A DNA stretch of 64,000 nucleotides from an uncultured Sutterella sp. GTDB taxonomy: Bacteria > Pseudomonadota > Gammaproteobacteria > Burkholderiales > Burkholderiaceae_F. Below are positions 57,235 to 64,000 of this stretch, one piece after another. Each line of letters begins with the position of its first letter. The first letter of the stretch is position 1. The position numbers were made by a program, and so were the translations under genes. The notes under the pieces were generated by a model. It was not told the origin of the DNA and made no database searches. It saw only the letters and a list, made by a program, of their open reading frames with translations. The stretch spans positions 12,000 to 75,999 of the forward strand of contig UQUM01000006.1 in assembly GCA_900544255.1 (NCBI GenBank), given 5' to 3'.

Positions 57235-58959
57235 TCAGATTGCGTCAAACAAAATCCGGCCCTGAGCGATGAGTGCATCCTTCATGCGCCATACGAATCG
57301 CACGGCCTGAGGCTTGTCTTCGTAGGTGAGTTCGACGTCAAACGTTTTGTCGGCAGGCACCGGAATCGGAAAGTGCATGTCCGTCATACCGGTGAAGGCC
57401 GTCGGAATCGGGAAGACGGAACGGGCGAGCGTCATCGAGAGCTGAATCTGCTGCAGGCCGGGGATGATGTAGACCTTGGTACGCACCTTAAAGAAGGGGG
57501 AGGAGGCCGGAATCGTCACGGAAAAAACGGCGTGACTTTTATCGCGGGATACGAGTACCGTCTGATTCGTCGCCGGTTCAAAGAGGGCCATCAGCGCCGG
57601 AATCGAGGTTTTGCCGACGGAATCCTCGGGCAGGTCGTTTACAAAACGCCAACGCTGAGGCAGACAGGTAGAGTCGTAGGCGTCTGCCAACAGGTTGCAG
57701 AGTTTTAAGGCGAGGACGTTCTTTCCTTCGCGGTGCAACAGATCGATCCCGCGATCCGTGAGAGCTGCCACGACGGCGAGCGAATGCCGTTCGTCGCGGA
57801 GCATGAAGGCTTTGGCTTCCTTAATGAAGGCATTTGGGGCGAGCACGGATTCAAGGGCTGACAAAGAAATCTGTCGGTCGCCCAAGTCGGCCATGCGGTC
57901 GGCACGGCCGACGTAAATGAAGCCGCGGCCGTCGGGGGACGCTTCCGCCCGGTCTTCGGTGATTTCCCAACCGTCGGTAGCCTGTCGGGGACTCTTTACG
58001 GCGAGGAGTCCGTTGACGATCTTCCATTCGACATTTTTCGCCGGTACCCACATGGGACTCGAGAGCGAGCCGTCCGGATTGAGGTGACGGATGCGGCCTG
58101 CAATACCGCCCGCTTCGGAACTGCCGAAAATTTCCACGGGACTGCGGCCGGTCACGCGGATGACGCGGCGCGTGACGTCGTCCGAAAGAACGGCGCCTGA
58201 TGTGATGATCGTTTCCCAGTGGCCGCGGCTTGTTTCCCAACGGGGATCGCGCGGTTCCCGGTTCAAAAGCACGGTACTGCCGATCCAAACGATCTTGTCG
58301 TGAGTGCTCGCGACGTCCATCAGTTCGGTTTCCGTGGCGACGCGCCGGTTCCAAATGGTGCGGCTGCTCGCGGCAGGCCACAGAAGGGCAAAGACCAGAC
58401 CGTAGATGTGTTGCGGCGTGACGCTTGAAACGATCAAGGCGTCGTCCGCCGTGAAATTCATGGGATGGTTCTCAATGCCGTCCACTTCGCTGAAAAGCTG
58501 CTCAAGGCGTTTGATGACGCGAGTGGGGACGTCCGTGGTGCCTGAGGTGAAGAGTTCCAGAAGCGGCGCTTTTTCGTCAAATGCGTCCCGACAGGGAACG
58601 GCGGTGGCCGTCGGCTGCAGGCGCAACATGCCGCAGTCATCAGGAAATTCGCCGGCGCAGCCGTCGACAAGACCGTCTGCCAAGCGGCCGCATGTGATGC
58701 GGTCGGTGCCGCTTGTTAAAACGGCGACAGTGCCGGCAGCCCAGGCGCCTAAGAGTGACGCTGCGGTATCAAAGGCGGTTGTGAAGGAAAGGGCGACACG
58801 TTTGATCTTGCCTTCCGTAAAGGTGAGTTTCCAACCGTTTGCGGCAACGGCCAGGTCGGCATAGGTATAGGCTTTTTCAGCATCAACGCAGAAAACGCGT
58901 TGATCGGTTTCGGTACGGGTGAGAAGTTTCGAAGGGTAGATGTAACGGACAGATGCCAT
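57235..58959 (-). CDS. Divergent AMP-ligase/hot-dog fusion paralogue with lost motifs
   Basis: A 574-aa paralogue of the ligase fusion at 48119, with which it shares domain order and many segments (KRLEQLFSEVD, QHIYGL, GSSEAGGI, CLPQRWRFV, PGLQQIQ). Key sites have changed: the P-loop reads FTSGTTDVPTRVIK (Asp in place of the second Gly); the A8 loop reads GRADRMADLGDRQ, lacking the usual basic residue; the hot-dog GHFP site is replaced by VRTKVY. The terminal ligase lysine (DSVGKTSIPAL) remains. It may be a pseudoenzyme, a chaperone-like partner or have a new substrate. It is separated from the main operon by a terminator. Confidence 0.8.
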   Translation of the reverse strand: MASVRYIYPSKLLTRTETDQRVFCVDAEKAYTYADLAVAANGWKLTFTEGKIKRVALSFTTAFDTAASLLGAWAAGTVAVLTSGTDRITCGRLADGLVDGCAGEFPDDCGMLRLQPTATAVPCRDAFDEKAPLLELFTSGTTDVPTRVIKRLEQLFSEVDGIENHPMNFTADDALIVSSVTPQHIYGLVFALLWPAASSRTIWNRRVATETELMDVASTHDKIVWIGSTVLLNREPRDPRWETSRGHWETIITSGAVLSDDVTRRVIRVTGRSPVEIFGSSEAGGIAGRIRHLNPDGSLSSPMWVPAKNVEWKIVNGLLAVKSPRQATDGWEITEDRAEASPDGRGFIYVGRADRMADLGDRQISLSALESVLAPNAFIKEAKAFMLRDERHSLAVVAALTDRGIDLLHREGKNVLALKLCNLLADAYDSTCLPQRWRFVNDLPEDSVGKTSIPALMALFEPATNQTVLVSRDKSHAVFSVTIPASSPFFKVRTKVYIIPGLQQIQLSMTLARSVFPIPTAFTGMTDMHFPIPVPADKTFDVELTYEDKPQAVRFVWRMKDALIAQGRILFDAI

Positions 58960-58994
58960 AAATGAAGCAGCTATCGCCGTCGGGGCGAAAGTGC

Positions 58995-59069
58995 ACCTAT
59001 AGGAAACGTGGACTGCCCGTTTTTACGGCGTGCGGGCAGCGGACCGATACGCTCGGGTTCTTTATAGGT
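58995..59069. promoter_or_regulatory. Inverted repeats upstream of the aryl-polyene-like cluster
   Basis: ACCTATA (58995) is repeated inverted as TATAGGT (59063-59069), and the first lies in the 8-bp palindrome CCTATAGG. Between them CTGCCCG (59013-59019) and CGGGCAG (59033-59039) form a perfect 7-bp inverted repeat. The symmetrical layout in the 171-bp region before the first cluster gene suggests an operator or leader structure. Confidence 0.4.
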
Positions 59070-59130
59070 AGAAGATACACCGAAAAACGGCGTTTGCGTA
59101 TGTAAAAACGTCAAAAAGTTCGGCGTTAAG

Positions 59131-60015
59131 TCAGCCAGAAAGCCCGATGAGCAACACGCCCGTGACCATCAGAAAAATCCCCGCAATACGGTTGACGGAG
59201 AGTTTTTCCTTTAAAAGCAGCGCGCCCACAATGACGCCGACGGTCATGCCGACCTCACGCGCGGGAGCGACGTAAGCTAAAGGCGCCATTGAGAGCGCGT
59301 AGAGCACCAAGAGGTAGGCGCCGGGAGACCCTAACGTGACGGCGGCGAGGGCCTTTCGGAGGTGCGGCGTTGAGAGGATTCGGCGGACTTCGTCTTTCCA
59401 ACCGGCGCGCTTCATGACGACGGGGCCCATGACGAGGCAGCGTACGGCAATCGACGGAAAATAGAAGGTGAAGGGCGTCAATCCCGTTTCCTGCTGCACG
59501 GCCCAGGCGTCGCAAAACGAATAGCCGGCGATAAAGCACCCGGTGAGCGAGCCCCAGAAGAGCCCGGTCGCAATGCGGCCCGTGGTGTCGCGGGATTGTC
59601 CTTTGAGTGTGAGAAGGACAATTCCGACGAGAATCGCGGTGATTCCGCCCCAGCCGATTAAAGAGGGCGTGTTGCCGAGTACGACGACGGCCGCGAGAAT
59701 CGTAATGAGGGGGCCGGTGCCGCGGGCTGTCGGGTAAACGACGCTGTAGTCCGCTTTGTGGTACCCGGTCTGCAGAATGACGGCGTAGAAAACGTGAATA
59801 GGTGCCGAGAGCGCGATGACGAGCCAGCCCGTGGGCGTGATGCGGGTAAAGGCGTCCGTGTCAAAAATAAGAAGAAGCGGCAGAGAGACGGCGGCCGTGA
59901 TGAGGTAGACCAGTAACCAGAGTTCCTTGCCGCAGTCGGCTTTTTTGAGTTGGTAGTTCCAGGTGGCGTGCAGGCACGCGGAAGCAAGCACGAGGCAGAG
60001 CGCGGTAAGCGGCAT
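59131..60015 (-). CDS. DMT-superfamily (EamA-type) transporter
   Basis: A 294-aa inner-membrane protein with ten hydrophobic helices in two EamA repeats; an ARG-TGPLITILAAVVVLG segment ends the first half and PAREVGMTVGVIVGALLLKE marks the second. Substrate unknown. ATG 60015 is chosen because the GTG at 60042 lies inside the purB terminator. It starts 11 bp after the terminator T-tract, so it depends on purB read-through or an overlapping promoter. Confidence 0.87.
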   Translation of the reverse strand: MPLTALCLVLASACLHATWNYQLKKADCGKELWLLVYLITAAVSLPLLLIFDTDAFTRITPTGWLVIALSAPIHVFYAVILQTGYHKADYSVVYPTARGTGPLITILAAVVVLGNTPSLIGWGGITAILVGIVLLTLKGQSRDTTGRIATGLFWGSLTGCFIAGYSFCDAWAVQQETGLTPFTFYFPSIAVRCLVMGPVVMKRAGWKDEVRRILSTPHLRKALAAVTLGSPGAYLLVLYALSMAPLAYVAPAREVGMTVGVIVGALLLKEKLSVNRIAGIFLMVTGVLLIGLSG

Positions 60016-60026
60016 GGAGGCTGTCC

Positions 60027-60063
60027 AAAAAGAAACCCGCACTCAGTGTACCCTGAATGCGGG
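60027..60063 (-). terminator. purB terminator
   Basis: Minus strand: CCCGCATTCAG and CTGAGTGCGGG arms (11 bp with one G-T pair, 6-nt loop) followed by TTTCTTTTT. Confidence 0.88.
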
Positions 60064-60083
60064 TGGAACCGTCAGAAAACGGA

Positions 60084-61454
60084 TCAGCAGCGGCGAGCGA
60101 GTTCCGGCGCCTTACCGATGTAGGTGGCGGGCGTCAGTTTGCGCAGGCGATCCTTGGCGTCTTCGGGAATTTCCAGCGTTTCAACAAACGCGTGGATCAC
60201 TTCGGGCGTCATATGACCCTTGCCGCGGGTGAGGGCCTTCAACTTTTCGTAGGGTTTCGGAATGCCGTAGCGGCGCATCACGGTCTGAATGGCTTCGGCC
60301 AAGACTTCCCAGGCGGCGTCAAGGTCTTCGGCGACGCGCGCGGCGTTGAGTTCGAGTTTGCCGAGGCCGCGACCCAGGGCGTTGTAGCCCACGAAGCAGT
60401 AACCGAAGGCAACGCCCAGGTTACGGAGCACCGTGGAGTCGGTGAGGTCACGCTGCCAGCGGGAGATGGGGAGTTTGCCGGCCATGTGGCCGAGAACGGC
60501 GTTTGCAAGCCCCAAGTTTCCTTCGGAATTTTCGAAGTCGATCGGGTTTACCTTGTGCGGCATCGTGGAGGAGCCGACTTCGCCTTCCTTCAATTTCTGC
60601 TTGAAGAAGCCCATGGAGATGTAGCCCCAAACGTCACGGTCGAAGTCCATGAGGATAGTGTTGGCGCGTTCGATCTCGTGGAAGAGTTCGGCCATGTAGT
60701 CGTGCGGTTCGATCTGAATCGTGTGGGTGTTGAAATTAAGGCCCAACTTGTCTTCCACCACGTGGCGGCTGTGGCTTTCCCAGTCGTAGTCGGGGTAGGC
60801 GATAAGGTGCGCATTGAAGTTGCCGACGGCGCCGTTCATCTTGGCGTAGAACTTCACGGCCTTGATGGCTTCGATCACGCGCGCCAAACGGACGGCGACG
60901 TTTGCCATTTCCTTACCGACGGTCGTGGGACTTGCGGTCTGACCGTGCGTGCGGGAGAGCATCGAAACGTCGGCCCACTGGTGTGCGTATCCGGCGATCG
61001 TCGCATGAATGCCTTCGAGTTTCGCAACGAGCGCTTTGCGGCCGGCGGTCAGCATCAGAGCGTGGCTCGTGTTGTTGATGTCTTCGCTCGTGCAGGCAAA
61101 GTGCACGAATTCGCTCGCCTTGGCGAGTTCCGCGTCGTGCGTGACCTTACCCTTGATCCAGTATTCCACGGCCTTGACGTCGTGGTTCGTCGTGGCTTCG
61201 ATCGCCTTGATTTCTTCGCAGTCGGCGACCGTGAAGTTATCCGCGAGCCCGCGAAGGAACGCGCAGCCTTCGGCGCTGATGGGAGCGAGTTCGGCAAAAC
61301 CGGCGTTCGAAAGCGCAATGAGCCATTCCACTTCCACGCGCACGCGGGCGTTCATGAAGGCAGATTCGGAGAAGATGTCCCGAAGTTCGGTGCACTGACG
61401 CGCATAGCGGCCGTCCAGGGGGCTCAGAGCGGTAAGGGGAGAAAGTTCCTGCAT
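60084..61454 (-). CDS. purB: Adenylosuccinate lyase
   Basis: A 456-aa fumarase-superfamily lyase acting twice in purine synthesis (SAICAR and adenylosuccinate cleavage). The substrate segment LSPLDGRYARQ, the catalytic LSRTHGQTASPTTVGKEMANVA (about residue 165) and the signature SSTMPHKVNPIDFENSEGN (about 297) are intact. Length is normal for the E. coli-type PurB. Confidence 0.97.
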   Translation of the reverse strand: MQELSPLTALSPLDGRYARQCTELRDIFSESAFMNARVRVEVEWLIALSNAGFAELAPISAEGCAFLRGLADNFTVADCEEIKAIEATTNHDVKAVEYWIKGKVTHDAELAKASEFVHFACTSEDINNTSHALMLTAGRKALVAKLEGIHATIAGYAHQWADVSMLSRTHGQTASPTTVGKEMANVAVRLARVIEAIKAVKFYAKMNGAVGNFNAHLIAYPDYDWESHSRHVVEDKLGLNFNTHTIQIEPHDYMAELFHEIERANTILMDFDRDVWGYISMGFFKQKLKEGEVGSSTMPHKVNPIDFENSEGNLGLANAVLGHMAGKLPISRWQRDLTDSTVLRNLGVAFGYCFVGYNALGRGLGKLELNAARVAEDLDAAWEVLAEAIQTVMRRYGIPKPYEKLKALTRGKGHMTPEVIHAFVETLEIPEDAKDRLRKLTPATYIGKAPELARRC

Positions 61455-61771
61455 GGGGATTTTTCCGTAGGAAAAAAGAGAATCCCATTATTCTAAATCA
61501 ACACGGTTTTGATTCGAAGCCGTCGGCGAACAAAATCCGTAGGCAAAAGCGCTCAGACGGTGAGATTTTCCGAAAAAAATCCGGGCTCTTTCGGTTTTGG
61601 TAACATCAGACCGTAAGCGAAGAAAGAAAAGCACGGTTTTGTTGCGTCCCTTCACATTTCTTTGCGTTCCGGGCGGCTTTCTTAACGGGACGCTCATTTA
61701 ATGTACGGAGTATGAAGAACGCAGGTTCCCCGAAGGTGGTTCGCGGGGCCGGCATTAAATAGGAGACGGAC
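61455..61771. other. Intergenic region between purB and the Spy-like gene
   Basis: 317 bp without a convincing gene. It holds a possible purB -10 (TAGAAT on the minus strand near 61494) and, 25 bp before the Spy-like gene, a GC-rich hairpin CCCCGAA/TTC-GC-GGGG (61728-61748). AGGAG (61761-61765) is the ribosome site of the Spy-like gene. A 69-codon minus-strand frame here lacks any recognisable feature. Confidence 0.4.
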
Positions 61772-62332
61772 ATGAATATCAAGTTGACGGCCGCCGTGTT
61801 GGCGGGGGCTTTGGGGTTGACGGCAACGGGCGCTTATGCCGCAGGATGTCCGATGGCGGGCCCGGGATTTCACGGGCAGTATCGTCAGACGCCGCAGGAA
61901 TGTTTTGAGGGACGCATGGCGGCGCTGGAATCGGTGCTGACGTTAAAGGACAACCAGAAGGATGCCTTCAAAGCGTATACGGACGCTAAGATGAAATGGT
62001 TTGACGTGAGGTACGTGGCAAAGGAAAAAACGTTTGATGAGCAGACGCGTCTTGAAGCCAAGGCGAAGCGCATGAAGTCGGCTACTGCCGCGTTGGAAGA
62101 CGTCGCCGCAAAGCGTGCCGCCCTTTGGAAGGTGCTGGATCCGCAGCAGAAGATGGTGCTGGAAACCTACGAAACGCACGGTTTCGCCGGCATGCACAGG
62201 GGAGGTTATTACATGGACGGCATGAAGAAATTCCACCGTGCGGCGCCGGACTGCGGTTGCCCGATGGGAATGACGCAGCAGCCTCAGCCGATGCCGGGTT
62301 TTCATCACCCCGATCGTCCGATGCACTATTGA
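61772..62332 (+). CDS. Spy/CpxP-like periplasmic LTxxQ protein
   Basis: A 186-aa protein with a Sec signal peptide (residues 1 to about 23, ending AYA). Two degenerate LTxxQ motifs are visible, LTLKDNQKDAFKAY (about 56) and LDPQQKMVLETY (about 121), on a helical, Lys-rich core like Spy and CpxP, which act as periplasmic chaperones or stress sensors. The C-terminus is rich in Met, Gly, His and Pro (HGFAGMHRGGYYMDG, then CGCPMG and GFHHPDRPMHY), possibly binding metal. Two Cys at the C-terminal end and one after the signal are unusual for Spy. It is 8 bp upstream of the DUF72 gene. Confidence 0.72.
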   Translation: MNIKLTAAVLAGALGLTATGAYAAGCPMAGPGFHGQYRQTPQECFEGRMAALESVLTLKDNQKDAFKAYTDAKMKWFDVRYVAKEKTFDEQTRLEAKAKRMKSATAALEDVAAKRAALWKVLDPQQKMVLETYETHGFAGMHRGGYYMDGMKKFHRAAPDCGCPMGMTQQPQPMPGFHHPDRPMHY

Positions 62333-62340
62333 GGTGAAGG

Positions 62341-63387
62341 ATGCAGGAAGCCCCCCTTTTTGACGATTCGGCGCCCCTTTATGCACCGATCGTTCCGATG
62401 ACGCCGGACGCGGAACTCCGGCGTCTGGGGGAGCGTTTGCCCCGTGGAATTTACTTGGGGAGTTCCAGTTGGAATTTTCCCGGATGGCGGGGCATTGTCT
62501 GGGGGAAATTAAGTTCGGTGACGGGATTGGCGGAACGGGGCCTTACGGCTTACGCCGCTTATCCCGTTTTTCGTACGGCCGGCATTGACCGTTCGTACTA
62601 TCGGCCGCTGCCGACGGCAACTTATCGGCAGTTTGCCGACGAGGTACCGGACGGATTTAGGTTTTTGGTGAAAGCGCCGCAGTCCGTGACCGACAGTCAG
62701 CTGCGGCATCCCGGTACGCGCCGCACGGAAGCGAATCCCCACTATCTTGATCTCAAGGAAGCGGTGGAAACGTTTGTTCTGCCGGCAGCCGAGGGCTTAG
62801 GCGAAAAGCTCGGCGTACTCATCTTTGAAATGGCGCAGCTTCCGCGGGAGTTGGTGCGGGGCCCCGCGAACGCGCATCGTGCGATTGATGAAATTACGTC
62901 GTTTTTGTCGGAACTGCCACAGGAACACAACGGTCTCAAACTTACGTACGGCGTGGAGATGCGGACGCACGCCATTTTCACGCGCCGCTACATACGCGCT
63001 CTTCGTCCTACGGGAGTTCGCCCCGTGATCGGTATTCATCCCACGTTGCCCTCTGTGATGCGGCAGATCAATGCCTTGAAGTATTTGGATGCGCCGGACG
63101 TGGAAAGCGGCCCCTGGCAGTTAAAAGGGGATGTCGTCGTGCGTTGGTCGTTGGCGGACGGCGGGACGTTTGACGGACTGAAAAGAGACTGGGCGCCTTT
63201 TTCCGCACTGCAGGAGCCAAATCTTGTCAATCGGGAAGCCATTGCGTGGCTGATGGATCTGGCGCATCGGTCGGGGGTGAGGGGCTTTGCTGTGGCCAAC
63301 AACAAGGCGGAAGGCTGCTCTCCGCTCACGATGCGTGCGATTGCGGAGAGCATTGAAGTGTTGGATCGGCAACGTCGAATTTATTGA
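62341..63387 (+). CDS. DUF72 (YecE-like) TIM-barrel protein
   Basis: A 348-aa DUF72 protein. The N-terminal YLGSSSWNFPGWRGIVWG and the FRFLVKAPQSVTDSQ segment are typical; the family resembles sugar-phosphate isomerases and some members are in DNA-repair contexts, but the function is unknown. It lies 8 bp after the Spy-like gene, likely one operon. Its stop overlaps by 7 bp the stop of the convergent lipoprotein gene. Confidence 0.85.
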   Translation: MQEAPLFDDSAPLYAPIVPMTPDAELRRLGERLPRGIYLGSSSWNFPGWRGIVWGKLSSVTGLAERGLTAYAAYPVFRTAGIDRSYYRPLPTATYRQFADEVPDGFRFLVKAPQSVTDSQLRHPGTRRTEANPHYLDLKEAVETFVLPAAEGLGEKLGVLIFEMAQLPRELVRGPANAHRAIDEITSFLSELPQEHNGLKLTYGVEMRTHAIFTRRYIRALRPTGVRPVIGIHPTLPSVMRQINALKYLDAPDVESGPWQLKGDVVVRWSLADGGTFDGLKRDWAPFSALQEPNLVNREAIAWLMDLAHRSGVRGFAVANNKAEGCSPLTMRAIAESIEVLDRQRRIY

Positions 63388-63917
63388 GCAAGAATTTTCT
63401 TCTTCTCAGCTAAAAATTCTTTTTCTGACAAGATGCCTTTGTTGCGGAGTTCTCCGATTTTTTCTAGCTTCTCATATTTCTCGGTATCGCTGATTTGACC
63501 AGGCTTCTTTGCGTTTTGGCTGGATGCAGATAAGGAAACTTCGGCATTCTTTGGGACACAAACGAAAACCAGCTCTACCCGAGGCCAGTTTCCCATAATT
63601 TTTGCACCACTTGCACGGTGTTCCGTAAGAACCCTGAGAGTGCCGCCATTTTCTTTTTTGCAAAAAGCTTCCGCGCGAATCATTGCATTGCGTCTAACGG
63701 CGCTTTGCGGTGTAAAGCCCGTAGCACCTTGATTGAATACGCGAAATTCTTCGTAGCCTTCAGGATTTTCGTTGAGTGTTAGTTCTGTGCCTTTATAAAA
63801 AGCATCTTTAAAGCCAGATTCAGACTTGTTAGCAGAAACGATGTCACCTTCCACCGCGCAGCCTGAGAGAAGAACCGAAAGGAAAACTACACTGATGACT
63901 GAAAATTTACTATGCAT
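63381..63917 (-). CDS. Lipoprotein with C-terminal SHOCT domain
   Basis: A 178-aa protein with a lipoprotein signal (VVFLSVLLSGC, lipobox LSGC). The middle part (RVFNQGATGFTPQSAVRRNAMI, FCKKENGG, VELVFVCVP) resembles small periplasmic lipoproteins of unknown function. The C-terminus EKIGELRNKGILSEKEFLAEK is a SHOCT oligomerisation motif. ATG 63917 is chosen as the start of the signal peptide; the longer frame to 63971 adds non-signal residues. The gene is more AT-rich than its neighbours. Confidence 0.75.
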   Translation of the reverse strand: MHSKFSVISVVFLSVLLSGCAVEGDIVSANKSESGFKDAFYKGTELTLNENPEGYEEFRVFNQGATGFTPQSAVRRNAMIRAEAFCKKENGGTLRVLTEHRASGAKIMGNWPRVELVFVCVPKNAEVSLSASSQNAKKPGQISDTEKYEKLEKIGELRNKGILSEKEFLAEKKKILAQ

Positions 63918-64000
63918 AACAATATACCTGGACTTCCCAACAATGTTGCACTCAAGCCTTCGGATCTGCATTTATTTCTCGAATTTCTTCAAAAATTTGT

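Noticed and set aside
60057..61496. 479-codon plus-strand open frame opposite purB
   Set aside because: Antisense shadow with no start context and no family features; it also runs through the purB terminator.

Overview
The window is a gene-dense, fairly GC-rich chromosomal segment of a betaproteobacterium. Gene order (uvrA/MFS/ssb, pepN-fbp, gmk-rpoZ-spoT-greB, serC-pheA-tyrA) is that of Burkholderiales. The respiratory genes, namely a Wolinella-type fumarate reductase cytochrome b, a NapC-like tetraheme protein, a Tat-exported flavoprotein and a FNR box, suggest an anaerobic or microaerobic gut member of that order, most likely Sutterellaceae. The family assignment is inference. No rRNA, tRNA or CRISPR array was recognised.

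Layout. 1-4.6 kb: aromatic amino acid genes (serC fragment, pheA, tyrA), ssb and an MFS exporter. 4.7-12 kb: uvrA; a Mn-riboswitch-controlled GDT1/UPF0016 gene; an orphan frdC behind a FNR box; a LysR regulator; LapA; upp. 12-20.6 kb: a pepN-fbp-LEA-like operon, the tetraheme cytochrome and the molybdate system modE/modABC. 20.7-27 kb: argF, an RNA pseudouridine synthase, greB, a tnpB remnant, spoT, rpoZ, gmk. 27-32.7 kb: a large basic amino acid decarboxylase, a GcvT-like protein, sdaA and a tandem FKBP isomerase. 32.7-37 kb: the yebC-purD-nadD-rsfS-rlmH-maf housekeeping string. 37-43 kb: a Schlafen/AlbA_2 protein preceded by 9-bp repeats, the Tat flavoprotein, a Crp-type regulator, lgt and a lytic transglycosylase.

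43.1-59 kb: the most interesting region, a 16-gene minus-strand aryl-polyene-like biosynthetic cluster. Fifteen genes from a ketosynthase (57108) to a small periplasmic protein (43131) mostly overlap by 1-13 nt. They encode two ketosynthases, a Cys-less chain-length factor, ketoreductase, dehydratase, two ACPs, a methyltransferase, two acyltransferases, a glycosyltransferase, a membrane protein, a LolA-like carrier and an MMPL/RND exporter. The AMP-ligase is fused to a hot-dog domain. A second copy of this fusion sits upstream behind its own terminator and has lost signature residues in both domains. Together these genes are expected to build an aryl polyene on ACPs, transfer it to a lipid and export it to the outer membrane. 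59-64 kb: a DMT transporter, purB, a Spy/CpxP-like periplasmic protein, a DUF72 protein and a SHOCT lipoprotein.

Recurring regulatory theme: six genes (argF, greB, sdaA, nadD, spoT and the DMT transporter gene) have an intrinsic-terminator-like hairpin ending 10-26 nt before their start codon, leaving no room for a separate promoter.
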